Shown: positions 16,610-25,945, counted from the first letter of the stretch. The stretch: DNA of 43,907 nt from Lachnospiraceae bacterium (GCA_021199475.1 JAJQHZ010000114.1:1-43907), one strand, 5' to 3'. The notes: generated by a model from the sequence alone, not told the origin. Numbers and translations: made by a program.

Positions 16610-16792
16610 GTGTCTATCTGTCCGAAAAATAAACATTCCAAGGCTAGAAGAGATAAGAGAAGGGCAACCTGGAAAATGTCCGCTCCGACTCTTGTAAAGT
16701 GCAGCAAATGTGGCGAGCTGATGCTTCCGCACAGAGTGTGCAAGGCCTGCGGAACGTATAATAAAAAAGAGATTATCGCAATGGAAGATTAA
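16610..16792 (+). CDS. rpmF: Ribosomal protein bL32
   Basis: A 60-residue large-subunit protein. It has the N-terminal CPKNKHSKARRDKRRA-type basic segment and a zinc-ribbon CxxC...CxxC pair (CSKC, CKAC), so it is the zinc-binding form. The GTG start at 16610 has AAGGAGG 8 nt upstream, overlapping the end of the DUF177 gene. A hairpin follows before plsX. Confidence 0.97.
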   Translation: MSICPKNKHSKARRDKRRATWKMSAPTLVKCSKCGELMLPHRVCKACGTYNKKEIIAMED

Positions 16793-16812
16793 TCTTTTGC
16801 TGTAAACGTTCG

Positions 16813-16863
16813 GGCCGTCGTGAAATAAGCCGATATCCGGCATTGTTTTGCGGCGGTCTTTTT
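16813..16863 (+). terminator. Possible attenuator between rpmF and plsX
   Basis: A 9-bp stem with three G-U pairs (16813-16821 with 16850-16858) encloses a GCCG/CGGC mini-hairpin (16829-16841). A short T run (16859-16863) follows. It could partly terminate transcription so that rpmF is made in excess over the lipid genes. Confidence 0.45.
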
Positions 16864-16910
16864 CATTTCGGGTTTCGATTACTGGCGTCAGCCGGGAGGT
16901 GAATGCATCA

Positions 16911-17912
16911 ATGAGTGAAGCAATTCGCGTAGTCGTAGATGCGATGGGCGGCGACAACGCGCCAGGTGAACTGGTAAAGGGTGCGGTTGATTCGCTGCAG
17001 GGACACGATAACATACACATCATTCTGACCGGAAAAAAGGCTGCCATCGAGCAGGAGCTTGCGAAGATGAATGCCCCGAAGGGCCGGATCGAGATTGTAG
17101 ACTGCAGCGAGGTCATTGAGACTGCGGAGCCGGCGGTCAATGCAATCCGGACCAAAAAGGATTCTTCTCTGGTGGTCGGACTTCAGATGGTGAAAAAAGG
17201 GGAGGCGGATGCAATCGTCTCAGCGGGCAATTCCGGAGCCGTTCTGGTCGGCGGGCAGGCGATTGTCGGCAGAATCAAGGGCATCGAGCGTCCAGCTCTT
17301 GCCCCGGTGATTCCGACAGAGAAAGGATTTTCCCTTCTGATTGACTGCGGCGCAAATGTGGATGCCCGCGCTTCTCATCTGGTACAGTTTGCACAGATGG
17401 GATCCATTTACATGGAGCAGGTGCTGGGAGTGAAAAACCCCAGGGTTGGCATCGTCAACATAGGTGCGGAGGAGGAAAAGGGCAATGCGCTCGTCAAAGA
17501 GACCTTCCCGCTTTTAAAGTCGTGTCCGGGAATCAATTTTATCGGCAGCGTTGAGGCCAGAGATATTCCGGCCGGCGTTTGTGATGTCATTGTGTGCGAA
17601 GCGTTTGTCGGAAATGTCATCCTGAAGCTTTACGAGGGCGTTGGCGGTACGCTGATCCACATGGTGAAGGGCAGCCTGATGAAGAATCTTAAGACAAAAA
17701 TCGGCGCCGCGCTGATTCAGTCTTCCCTGAAGGAAACACTGAAGGCATTTGACGGCAGTCAGTACGGCGGAGCACCACTGCTCGGCCTGAAAGGTCTGGT
17801 TGTAAAAACGCACGGCAGCTCGAAGGCACGGGAGGTCTCGACCTCCATTCATCAGTGTGAACAGTTTAAACAACAGAACATCAACGAGATTATCACAAAT
17901 AATCTCATGTAA
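16911..17912 (+). CDS. plsX: Phosphate acyltransferase PlsX
   Basis: A 333-residue peripheral membrane enzyme that converts acyl-ACP to acyl phosphate, the acyl donor for PlsY in phosphatidic acid synthesis. The N-terminal VVDAMGGDNAP and the central SAGNSGA motif are diagnostic. The ATG at 16911 is used with GGGAGGTG about 10 nt upstream; upstream in-frame codons would run into the preceding hairpin. It is followed by acpP, which supplies its acyl-carrier substrate. fabD/fabG are not interposed, unlike in Bacillus. Confidence 0.97.
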   Translation: MSEAIRVVVDAMGGDNAPGELVKGAVDSLQGHDNIHIILTGKKAAIEQELAKMNAPKGRIEIVDCSEVIETAEPAVNAIRTKKDSSLVVGLQMVKKGEADAIVSAGNSGAVLVGGQAIVGRIKGIERPALAPVIPTEKGFSLLIDCGANVDARASHLVQFAQMGSIYMEQVLGVKNPRVGIVNIGAEEEKGNALVKETFPLLKSCPGINFIGSVEARDIPAGVCDVIVCEAFVGNVILKLYEGVGGTLIHMVKGSLMKNLKTKIGAALIQSSLKETLKAFDGSQYGGAPLLGLKGLVVKTHGSSKAREVSTSIHQCEQFKQQNINEIITNNLM

Positions 17913-17951
17913 TTCAATATTTATTTACCATGATTAAAAGGAGAGTGCAGT

Positions 17952-18182
17952 ATGGAATTCGAAAAATTACAGACCATCATCGCGGAGGTACTGAATGTGG
18001 ACGCTGATGAGATTACGCCGGAGACTACGTTTGTAGATGATCTTGGTGCGGATTCTCTGGATGTCTTCCAGATTATTATGGGAATTGAAGAGGAATTTGA
18101 TATCGAGATTCCGAATGAAAAAGCTGAGACTATCGCATCGGTCGGCGACGCGGTGGAAGCAATCAAGGCAGCGATTGGCTGA
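17952..18182 (+). CDS. acpP: Acyl carrier protein
   Basis: A 76-residue acidic four-helix protein that carries growing acyl chains on a phosphopantetheine arm. The attachment serine lies in DLGADSLD. The ATG follows AAAAGGAGAG. Placement between plsX and rnc is typical. An 11-bp hairpin with a U-rich 3' side begins 16 nt after the stop. Confidence 0.98.
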   Translation: MEFEKLQTIIAEVLNVDADEITPETTFVDDLGADSLDVFQIIMGIEEEFDIEIPNEKAETIASVGDAVEAIKAAIG

Positions 18183-18190
18183 CGCATGAA

Positions 18191-18308
18191 CACGGACAGA
18201 AAAGAGGCTGCGAGGCCTCTTTTCTCATTTAATGTCCGTGATTTGCACGGCAAATCATGGACGGAGGCCGAGCCCTCGCCGGGAGGCATCCCACACGATG
18301 TGTGGGAT
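18191..18308 (+). promoter_or_regulatory. Structured rnc leader with terminator and competing hairpins
   Basis: Four inverted repeats crowd the acpP-rnc interval. (1) CACGGACA 18191-18198 pairs with TGTCCGTG 18233-18240. (2) An 11-bp stem, 18198-18208 with 18215-18225, has loop TGCGAG and a U-rich 3' side, and is terminator-like. (3) CCGTGATTTG 18236-18245 pairs with 18251-18260 and competes with (1) for bases 18236-18240. (4) ATCCCACAC 18288-18296 pairs with GTGTGGGAT 18300-18308. Such folds could attenuate transcription or be cut by RNase III itself, as is known for the rnc leader in E. coli; that role is an inference here. Confidence 0.6.
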
Positions 18309-18374
18309 ATTCTTTGCCGACAGGCAACTTCTAATGGCGAGGCTTTCCTTTATATGAAGAAAGGCAGACCGGAT

Positions 18375-19088
18375 ATGGCGTATCGGACACTTTCCGAATT
18401 TCAGAAAAAAATAGGATATCACTTCAAAAACAGAGCCCTTTTGCATCAGGCGCTCTCCCACAGCTCCTATGCGAACGAGCACCGTCTGGAGCATTTTCAT
18501 GACAATGAGCGTCTAGAATTTCTCGGTGATGCGGTGCTGGAGGTTGTGAGCAGCGTTTTTTTATACCATGAGTATCCGGACATGCATGAGGGGCAGATGA
18601 CCCGGCTTCGGGCCAGCCTGGTCTGTGAACCGACGCTGGCGATGTGTGCGAGGGAATTTGACCTGAGCAGTTATATTCTGCTTGGAAGAGGCGAGGAGCA
18701 TACCGGCGGCCGTACACGCAATTCCATTGTCTCCGACGCACTGGAAGCGCTGATTGGCGCAATCTATCTGGACGGCGGCCTGGAGCCTGCACGCACGTTT
18801 ATCGAGCGGTTCATTCTGACTGACATTGAGCACAAAAAGCTTTTTTATGACAGTAAAACCATTTTGCAGGAACGGGTCCAGCAGGATCATGGTCAGGACT
18901 CCATCCGGTACAACATCGTCGGGGAGGAAGGACCGGACCATGCGAAGCTGTTTCATGTCGAGGTGACGATTGACGGAGTCGTTGCCGGGTCCGGGAGCGG
19001 AAGCACGAAAAAAGCAGCGGAGCAGGAGGCAGCCTGGCAGGCGCTTCAGTCCATGCTCTCTGCCAGCAGTACACCGGAGGGAACCTAA
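18375..19088 (+). CDS. rnc: Ribonuclease III
   Basis: A 237-residue double-strand-specific endoribonuclease for rRNA and mRNA processing. The catalytic domain has NERLEFLGDAVLE (Glu45, Glu48, Asp52) and the later SDALEALIGAIYLD segment that supplies the other metal ligands. A double-stranded-RNA-binding domain fills about residues 160-235. The reading frame stays open upstream to an ATG at 18186, 3 nt after acpP, which would add 63 unfamiliar residues and cross the leader hairpins without a ribosome site. I therefore prefer the ATG at 18375 (AAGAAAGG upstream); 18354 is also possible. It ends 6 nt before smc. Confidence 0.94.
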   Translation: MAYRTLSEFQKKIGYHFKNRALLHQALSHSSYANEHRLEHFHDNERLEFLGDAVLEVVSSVFLYHEYPDMHEGQMTRLRASLVCEPTLAMCAREFDLSSYILLGRGEEHTGGRTRNSIVSDALEALIGAIYLDGGLEPARTFIERFILTDIEHKKLFYDSKTILQERVQQDHGQDSIRYNIVGEEGPDHAKLFHVEVTIDGVVAGSGSGSTKKAAEQEAAWQALQSMLSASSTPEGT

Positions 19089-19094
19089 AAAGCG

Positions 19095-22000
19095 ATGTAT
19101 CTGAAAAGCATTGAAGTCTACGGCTTCAAATCATTTGCCAATAAAATAAACTTTCAGTTCCACAACGGGATCACGGCGATTGTCGGACCAAACGGAAGCG
19201 GAAAAAGTAATGTTGCGGATGCTGTGCGCTGGGTGCTCGGAGAGCAGAGCGCGAAATCTCTCCGCGGCTCCAGCATGCAGGATGTCATCTTTGCGGGAAC
19301 CGAGCTGCGCAGGCCGCTGGGATTTGCGTCTGTCTCCATCACTCTGGACAATTCGGATCATCAGCTGGCGGTTTCGTTTGACGAGGTTACAGTGACCCGC
19401 CGTGTCTATCGATCAGGGGAAAGTGAATATCTGCTGAACGGCACTCAGGTGCGTCTGAAGGATATCAACGAACTCTTCTATGATACCGGCATCGGTAAGG
19501 AAGGATATTCCATCATCGGACAGGGTCAGATTGAGAAAATATTGAGCGGTAAGCCGGAGGAGCGGCGTGAGCTGTTCGACGAGGCGGCCGGTATTGTCAA
19601 ATTTAAGCGCCGGAAGCAGACCGCACTCAAGAAGCTGGATGCGGAGCGGCAGAACCTGACGCGTGTGAATGATATCCTCTCAGAACTGACCCGGCAGCTC
19701 GGTCCGCTCCAGAGGCAGGCAGAGACCGCGAAACTATATCTTCAAAAAAGGGAGACTCTGAAAACCTATGATGTGAATCTGTTTCTTCTGGAGACGGAAA
19801 AAATTCAAAAGGATCTGGAATCTCTTACTGAGAAAAAACGGGTAACCGAAGAACAGCTTGCCGCCGCGCGCGCAGAATATGACCGTACAAAGGAAGAATA
19901 TGAGGCGGCGGAGCAGGAAATCGAGCGTATGGATGCGCTGCTGCAGAAGAAGCGGGAGGAGGCCTCCGGCGGGCAGCTGCGCAAAGGCCAGTTTGAAAAT
20001 CAGGTTCAGCTTTTGCAGGAGCAGATCCATACATCCGAAGCAAGTGATGAGCATCTTTCTGCAAGACTCACCGCACTAACCGGTCAGATGAGTGATTTGA
20101 GCGATCAAACATCAAACGCCCAGTCGGAGCTTGAAACACAGAAGGAGCAGGTGGCTGAAGCACACCGGAAGGCTGCGGAGGTTGAGGACACATTTCAACA
20201 GCTTTCCGGAGAGACGGCGGCACTTGAGAAAGAGATTGAGGATGCCAAAAGCACAATTATTTCTCTTTTGAACCAGCGGGCGACGGTGAAAGCGCATATG
20301 CAGCGCTATGACACCATGGCGGAGCAGGCGCAGCTTCGAAGAACTCAGCTATATCAAGAGACCCTGCGGCTAAAAAGCGAAGAAGAGGCCCAGGAGAGCA
20401 TCCGAAAGGAGCTGCAGGATGAAGCAGACCGGATTGCTGCTCATCTGGAGGAGCTGAATGCGAAATCCGAAGCCGTGAACAATGCGCTTGCGAAAATTCA
20501 GCAGGAGCTGACCGGATACAACCAGCGCATGGAACAGGATCACGTCCGCTATCACAGGGAAATGTCAAGGCTGGAATCGCTGAAAAATATTGCGGAGCGC
20601 TATGACGGGTACGGAAACAGCATCCGCCGGGTGATGGAGCGCAGGGAGAAGGAACCCGGACTGCTTGGCGTTGTCGCGGATATTATCCGGACGCCGAAGG
20701 AATACGAGACGGCCATCGAGACGGCTCTGGGCGGCAGCATTCAGAATATAGTTACAGATACTGAGGAGACTGCCAAACGGCAGATTGAATATTTAAAGCA
20801 GAATAAATTCGGCCGAGCAACGTTTCTTCCACTCTCCGGAATTACCAGCCGCGGCGGATTTTCGACCCCGCAGGCGCTGAAGGAACCTGGGGTCATCGGG
20901 CTTGCCTCCACACTGGTGCAGGCGGATAAGCAGTACCAGAATCTGGTGGAATCCCTGCTCGGCCGCACGGTCGTGGCGGATTCCATTGATCACGCCATCG
21001 CTCTCGCGCGAAAATACCGCCATTCGCTTCGCATTGTGACGCTGGACGGCGAGCTGCTCGCTCCGGGCGGTTCCATGAGCGGCGGTGCGTTTAAAAACGC
21101 GGGAAACCTGCTGGGGCGTCGAAGGGAAATCGAAGACCTGGAAGCGCGCGTGAAGCAGAGCCGCAGCGCGCTGGATCAGCTGCAGACCATGATCGACCGC
21201 ACCCGCGGGGAACGGAACGCTCAGAGAGAAGAGCTGGTAAGGCTGAACGAGGAGCTGCAGAAGTCGACCATCGAGATGAATACCGCAAAGCTTCGTCTCG
21301 ATGAAATGAATGAAAAGCAGAGCAATACCACCGGAACCTATGAACGGCTTCACCAGGAGCACGGGGAGATCGAGCAGCAGCTGTCGGAAATTAAGAATCA
21401 TCTTTCCAAAGAGCAGGGCGACCTGAAACAATCCGAGCAGACCGAAAAAGAACTCGAAGAACAGATCCGGAACCGTCAGATGACGCTGGAGCAGAAACGC
21501 CGGAGCCTTCAGGAGGTTTCTGCGAATGGGCAGGAGATGCGCCTTCTTGTGTCAAAGCTGGAACAGCAGGAGCAGTTCACCAGACAGACTCTGGAACGCA
21601 TTCACGCGGAGACAGCCCGGCTGACAGCGGAAAAAGCACAGGTGGAAGAAGAAATGAAAGCCACCGCCGGCGATGTTCTGGAAAAGCAGAAGCAGATTGC
21701 CGCAATCCGGGAATTACTTGCCGGCGCGGACAAGGACGAGCTTGCACTTCGACAGGAAATTGAGGAGCTTTCCGCAAAACGAGAGGAGACAAACGCATCC
21801 CACAAGCAGTTTTTCGCGTCAAGAGAAGCGCTGTCTGACCAGATCAGCCTGCTGGACAAAGAGGAATTCCGGCTGAACGCTCAATTTGAAAAAATTACGG
21901 AGCAAAAGGATGACCGCATCAATTACATGTGGGAGGAATATGCACTGACCTGGAGCTCGGCCAACGAGATGCGGGATGAGTCCTATACCGCTGTGACTCC

Positions 22001-22655
22001 TCTGAAAAAGAAAATTTCCGAAATCAAGGGAGAGATTAAAGAGCTTGGCAATGTTAATGTCAACGCAATCGAGGATTACAAAGAACTCTCGGAGCGCCAT
22101 ACATTTCTTTCCACGCAGCGGGAGGATCTGCAAAAGGCAGAGGCTGCTCTGGTAAAGATTATCGAAGACCTCGACGAGGGGATGCGGACCCAGTTCCGGG
22201 AGCAGTTTGCGCGGATCCAGACCGAATTTGACAAGACCTTCCGCCAGCTGTTCGGCGGCGGGCGCGGAACCCTGGAGCTGGTGGAGGGGGAAGACATCCT
22301 CGACGCCGGCATCCGTATCATCGCGCAGCCGCCCGGCAAAAAGCTTCAGAATATGATGCAGCTCTCCGGAGGAGAGAAGTCTCTGACCGCCATCGCGCTG
22401 CTGTTTGCGATTCAGAATCTGAAGCCTTCCCCGTTCTGCCTGCTGGATGAGATTGAGGCTGCGCTTGATGAAAGTAACGTAGAACGTTATGCAAATTATC
22501 TTCACCGATTGACAAAGAATACGCAATTTATTATCATAACACACAGAAGGGGCGCAATGAACGCAGCAGATCGTCTGTATGGAATCACCATGCAGGAAAA
22601 AGGAGTGTCTGCACTGGTTTCTGTGAATCTGATCGAGGATGAGCTGGATGAGTAA
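19095..22655 (+). CDS. smc: Chromosome segregation ATPase SMC
   Basis: An 1186-residue condensin subunit that compacts and segregates the chromosome with ScpA and ScpB. Head parts are the N-terminal Walker A GPNGSGKS (31-38) and, near the C-terminus, the LSGGEK signature and the Walker B segment LLDEIEAALD. Two long Glu/Gln/Lys-rich coiled coils (about 165-500 and 670-1020) flank the hinge (about 515-640). Length is normal for the family. The ATG follows GGAGGG. It lies between rnc and ftsY, the classical Firmicutes order. Confidence 0.98.
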   Translation: MYLKSIEVYGFKSFANKINFQFHNGITAIVGPNGSGKSNVADAVRWVLGEQSAKSLRGSSMQDVIFAGTELRRPLGFASVSITLDNSDHQLAVSFDEVTVTRRVYRSGESEYLLNGTQVRLKDINELFYDTGIGKEGYSIIGQGQIEKILSGKPEERRELFDEAAGIVKFKRRKQTALKKLDAERQNLTRVNDILSELTRQLGPLQRQAETAKLYLQKRETLKTYDVNLFLLETEKIQKDLESLTEKKRVTEEQLAAARAEYDRTKEEYEAAEQEIERMDALLQKKREEASGGQLRKGQFENQVQLLQEQIHTSEASDEHLSARLTALTGQMSDLSDQTSNAQSELETQKEQVAEAHRKAAEVEDTFQQLSGETAALEKEIEDAKSTIISLLNQRATVKAHMQRYDTMAEQAQLRRTQLYQETLRLKSEEEAQESIRKELQDEADRIAAHLEELNAKSEAVNNALAKIQQELTGYNQRMEQDHVRYHREMSRLESLKNIAERYDGYGNSIRRVMERREKEPGLLGVVADIIRTPKEYETAIETALGGSIQNIVTDTEETAKRQIEYLKQNKFGRATFLPLSGITSRGGFSTPQALKEPGVIGLASTLVQADKQYQNLVESLLGRTVVADSIDHAIALARKYRHSLRIVTLDGELLAPGGSMSGGAFKNAGNLLGRRREIEDLEARVKQSRSALDQLQTMIDRTRGERNAQREELVRLNEELQKSTIEMNTAKLRLDEMNEKQSNTTGTYERLHQEHGEIEQQLSEIKNHLSKEQGDLKQSEQTEKELEEQIRNRQMTLEQKRRSLQEVSANGQEMRLLVSKLEQQEQFTRQTLERIHAETARLTAEKAQVEEEMKATAGDVLEKQKQIAAIRELLAGADKDELALRQEIEELSAKREETNASHKQFFASREALSDQISLLDKEEFRLNAQFEKITEQKDDRINYMWEEYALTWSSANEMRDESYTAVTPLKKKISEIKGEIKELGNVNVNAIEDYKELSERHTFLSTQREDLQKAEAALVKIIEDLDEGMRTQFREQFARIQTEFDKTFRQLFGGGRGTLELVEGEDILDAGIRIIAQPPGKKLQNMMQLSGGEKSLTAIALLFAIQNLKPSPFCLLDEIEAALDESNVERYANYLHRLTKNTQFIIITHRRGAMNAADRLYGITMQEKGVSALVSVNLIEDELDE

Positions 22656-22690
22656 ACGGTACCAGACAAAGCAGTAAAGGAGGGACTGGC

Positions 22691-23629
22691 ATGGAGGAGA
22701 AAAGAGGTTTTTTCAAACGGCTGGTAGAAGGGCTTACAAAAACGCGGAACAATATTGTATCGGGGATTGACGCGATTTTCAACGGCTTTTCCAGCATTGA
22801 CGATGATTTTTATGATGAAATAGAAGAAATCCTTGTAATGGGAGATCTCGGCATCAATGCGACGACGTCCATCATTGAAGATCTGAAAAAGAAAGTAAAG
22901 GAACAGAACATTAAGGATCCCTCCCAGTGCAAACAGCTGCTGATTGAGAGTATTAAAAATGAGATGAACGTCGGTGAGACCGCATACGAATTCGAGAACC
23001 GCAAATCCGTCGTGCTGGTGATCGGTGTCAATGGTGTCGGCAAAACGACAAGTGTTGGCAAGCTGGCGGGAATGCTTAAGGACCAGGGCAAAAAGGTAGT
23101 GCTCGCGGCAGCGGATACCTTCCGCGCAGCAGCCGGCGAGCAGCTGATCGAGTGGGGCAGCCGCGCCGGGGTCGATGTCATCAGCGGGCAGGAGGGCTCT
23201 GATCCGGCTTCTGTTGTCTACGACGCAATCGCGGCGGCAAAGGCTAGAAATGCAGATGTGCTGCTCTGCGATACTGCAGGCCGTCTGCACAATAAGAAAA
23301 ATCTGATGAATGAGCTTGGTAAGATCAACCGGATCCTCGACCGGGAGTACCCGGAAGCATATAAGGAAATTCTCGTGGTACTGGATGGCACCACCGGACA
23401 GAACGCGCTCGCGCAGGCGCGCCAGTTCAAAGAGGCAACCGATATTACCGGTATCATTCTGACCAAGCTGGACGGCACGGCAAAGGGCGGCATCGCGGTG
23501 GCAATTCACTCGGAGCTCGGTATTCCTGTGAAATACATCGGCGTTGGTGAAAAAATCGACGATCTTCAGAAATTTAATGCGGATGATTTTGTCAATGCAT
23601 TGTTTGATCAGGCCGGAGAGCAAAAGTAA
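22691..23629 (+). CDS. ftsY: Signal recognition particle receptor FtsY
   Basis: A 312-residue SRP-family GTPase that docks SRP-ribosome complexes at the membrane. The short N domain (about 1-100) lacks the long acidic A domain of enterobacterial FtsY, as usual in Firmicutes. GTPase motifs are GVNGVGKT (112-119), DTFRAAA, DTAGRLHNK and TKLDGTAKGG. The ATG follows AAAGGAGGG, 35 nt after smc. The ffh and ylxM genes that often follow are absent here; a threonine ammonia-lyase comes next. Confidence 0.97.
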   Translation: MEEKRGFFKRLVEGLTKTRNNIVSGIDAIFNGFSSIDDDFYDEIEEILVMGDLGINATTSIIEDLKKKVKEQNIKDPSQCKQLLIESIKNEMNVGETAYEFENRKSVVLVIGVNGVGKTTSVGKLAGMLKDQGKKVVLAAADTFRAAAGEQLIEWGSRAGVDVISGQEGSDPASVVYDAIAAAKARNADVLLCDTAGRLHNKKNLMNELGKINRILDREYPEAYKEILVVLDGTTGQNALAQARQFKEATDITGIILTKLDGTAKGGIAVAIHSELGIPVKYIGVGEKIDDLQKFNADDFVNALFDQAGEQK

Positions 23630-23738
23630 AACCAGGTATTACGAAGATCCGTCGAGCGCATCATGAACGTTTCCGACGGGCGGCATATAGGAAATGAATC
23701 AGGATTGTAACGAATAGAAAGGGGAGACAGGTAAAAAT

Positions 23739-24956
23739 ATGGAGATGCTGACATTAGAGAGCTTTGACGAGGCCTGCGAGTGCGTAAAGCGCGTCATCAC
23801 ACAGACCAAGCTGGTTTACAGTGATTATTTCAGTGCACAGACCGGTAATAAGGTATATCTGAAGCCGGAAAATATGCAGAAGACGGGAGCGTATAAGATC
23901 CGTGGCTCCTATTATAAAATCAGTACGCTTTCCGAAGAGGAGCGCGCCAAGGGCCTGATTACGGCCTCAGCCGGAAATCATGCGCAGGCAGTCGCATACG
24001 CGGCGCAGGCATATGGCTGCAAGGCGGTGATTGTGATGCCGGCCACCACGCCTCTGATGAAGATCAACCGCACAAAGAGCTATGGCGCTGAGGTTGTACT
24101 GCACGGTGAGGTTTACGATGAAGCCTGTGAATATGCACTGCAGCTGGCAGAGGAGTACGGCTATACGTTTATACACCCGTTCGATGATCTGGCCGTGGCG
24201 ACCGGGCAGGGAACCATCGCCATGGAAATCATTCAGGATCTGCCGCTGGTGGACGCCATTCTGGTACCGATCGGCGGAGGCGGGCTGGCGACTGGTGTCT
24301 CAACACTTGCGAAGCTTCTGAATCCGAAAATCAGGGTCATCGGTGTCGAACCCGAAGGCGCTGCCTGCATGAAGGCATCTCTCGCAGCCGGTGAGGTAAA
24401 AACGCTTCCGGGTGTGAATACGATTGCAGATGGCACGGCAGTCAAGACACCCGGCTCTGTCATTTTCCCTTATATCCAGAAAAATCTGGATGACATCATC
24501 ACAGTCAGCGACGATGAGCTGATTGTCGCATTCCTCGATATGGTAGAAAATCATAAGATGATTGTGGAGAACTCCGGACTGCTGACGGTGGCCGCACTGA
24601 AGCATCTGGATTTCAAAAACAAGCGTGTGGTGTCTATCCTGAGCGGCGGCAATATGGATATTATTACGATGTCCTCTGTTGTTCAGCATGGCCTGATTCA
24701 GCGAGACCGGATTTTTACGATTTCCGTGCTGCTCCCGGACCGTCCGGGCGAGCTTGTCCGCGTCGCCTCCATCATCGCCGAGGAGCAGGGCAATGTCATC
24801 CGTCTCGACCACAACCAGTTTGTCAGTACCAACCGCAACGCGGCGGTGGAGCTTTCAATCACGCTGGAAGCATTTGGCACCGATCATAAAAAGCGGATTA
24901 TTGAAGCGCTGAAAGCACATGGCTATGACCCCGTTCAGAAAGCGGCAAGCCTGTAA
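23739..24956 (+). CDS. ilvA: PLP-dependent threonine ammonia-lyase with ACT domain
   Basis: A 405-residue fold-type II PLP enzyme deaminating threonine to 2-oxobutyrate. Lys53 in KTGAYKIRG is the predicted Schiff-base lysine; the GGGGLATG loop binds the cofactor phosphate. Residues about 1-320 are catalytic. A single C-terminal ACT domain begins near FTISVLLPDRPGEL (about 327), which suggests allosteric control by an amino acid. Length and layout fit the short IlvA/TdcB class rather than the long two-ACT E. coli IlvA, so a biosynthetic or a catabolic role is possible. The ATG has AAGGGGAGA about 12 nt upstream. It is 109 nt after ftsY, with no branched-chain genes nearby. Confidence 0.92.
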   Translation: MEMLTLESFDEACECVKRVITQTKLVYSDYFSAQTGNKVYLKPENMQKTGAYKIRGSYYKISTLSEEERAKGLITASAGNHAQAVAYAAQAYGCKAVIVMPATTPLMKINRTKSYGAEVVLHGEVYDEACEYALQLAEEYGYTFIHPFDDLAVATGQGTIAMEIIQDLPLVDAILVPIGGGGLATGVSTLAKLLNPKIRVIGVEPEGAACMKASLAAGEVKTLPGVNTIADGTAVKTPGSVIFPYIQKNLDDIITVSDDELIVAFLDMVENHKMIVENSGLLTVAALKHLDFKNKRVVSILSGGNMDIITMSSVVQHGLIQRDRIFTISVLLPDRPGELVRVASIIAEEQGNVIRLDHNQFVSTNRNAAVELSITLEAFGTDHKKRIIEALKAHGYDPVQKAASL

Positions 24957-25076
24957 AACGGATTTTTATCCGGATTCAGGCGTTCATGATTGGAAAAGAG
25001 AGATTCAGGAATTTTCCTGGTTCGATCATGATTAGAAATAGAGGCGATTCCGATAAGAACAGAAAGAGATAGTATT

Positions 25077-25916
25077 ATGGACAGTGAACTGAGATTTGCG
25101 ATCCTGATTGACGCGGACAACATTTCAGATAAATATGTAAAAATCATTCTGGATGAGACAGCGAACAGCGGAATCGCTACCTATAAGCGTATTTACGGGG
25201 ACTGGACCAGCTCCCGCCTTTCTTCATGGAAAAAGGTGCTGTTGGAGAATTCCATCATTCCCATGCAGCAGTACAGCTACACGATTGGAAAGAATGCGAC
25301 TGATTCCTCGATTATCATTGATGCAATGGACATTCTTTATTCCGGCAATGTAGACGGCTTCTGCCTGGTCTCTTCAGACAGTGATTTTACGAGACTGGCT
25401 TCCCGTCTGCGGGAATCCGGCATGCAGGTCATCGGCATGGGCGAAAAGAAAACACCGAAGCCATTTATCTCCGCCTGTAACCAGTTTAAATATCTGGATC
25501 TGATTTATGCCAACCAGCAAAAGGAAGAGGAGGAGCCTGAGACTCCGGAACCTGTTGAGACTGTCAAGCCGGTGGAAAGTGTGGGAGTTCCAAGACAGAA
25601 GAACGGAGCTTCCTCTTCAAAGCAGAAGGAGGCCTCCGGTTCCAGGAAAAAATCTGCTTCTGCAAAGGATAAAGAGTTAAAGCAGGTGCGCAAGAATATC
25701 AATGCCATCATCGAAAAGTTTTCCGATGAGGATGGCTGGCTGTTTTCCGGAAAACTCGGCGATCAGCTCTCCAAGCGTATGCCTGAATTCGATGTCCGCA
25801 ATTATGGCTATACCAAATTTACGCCGTTTATCAATTCGCTCGGAAACTATGAGACGGACAAGCGGCCGGCCAGCGGAGGGACCAGACAGATTTATTTTAA
25901 AATTAAGGGACGATAG
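25077..25916 (+). CDS. NYN-domain (LabA-like) predicted RNase with LOTUS/OST-HTH domain
   Basis: A 279-residue cytoplasmic protein. Residues about 5-140 are a NYN (PIN-like) domain with conserved acids: D12-A-D14-N near the N-terminus, Asp82, and S-S-D101-S-D103. These form a metal site in this nuclease superfamily. A charged Glu/Pro/Lys/Ser linker (about 147-200) leads to a C-terminal LOTUS/OST-HTH domain (about 203-279, with the GYTKFTPFI core). LOTUS domains bind RNA in the eukaryotic MARF1 and Tudor proteins. The bacterial NYN-LOTUS fusion is widespread but its target RNA is unknown. It stands alone, 120 nt after ilvA, and is closed by a clear terminator. An imperfect nested inverted repeat (CATGAT/ATCATG, CAGGAA/TTCCTG, 24985-25030) lies upstream. 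Confidence 0.9.
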   Translation: MDSELRFAILIDADNISDKYVKIILDETANSGIATYKRIYGDWTSSRLSSWKKVLLENSIIPMQQYSYTIGKNATDSSIIIDAMDILYSGNVDGFCLVSSDSDFTRLASRLRESGMQVIGMGEKKTPKPFISACNQFKYLDLIYANQQKEEEEPETPEPVETVKPVESVGVPRQKNGASSSKQKEASGSRKKSASAKDKELKQVRKNINAIIEKFSDEDGWLFSGKLGDQLSKRMPEFDVRNYGYTKFTPFINSLGNYETDKRPASGGTRQIYFKIKGR

Positions 25917-25945
25917 GACTGCACACAAAACAAACTAAAAAACAG

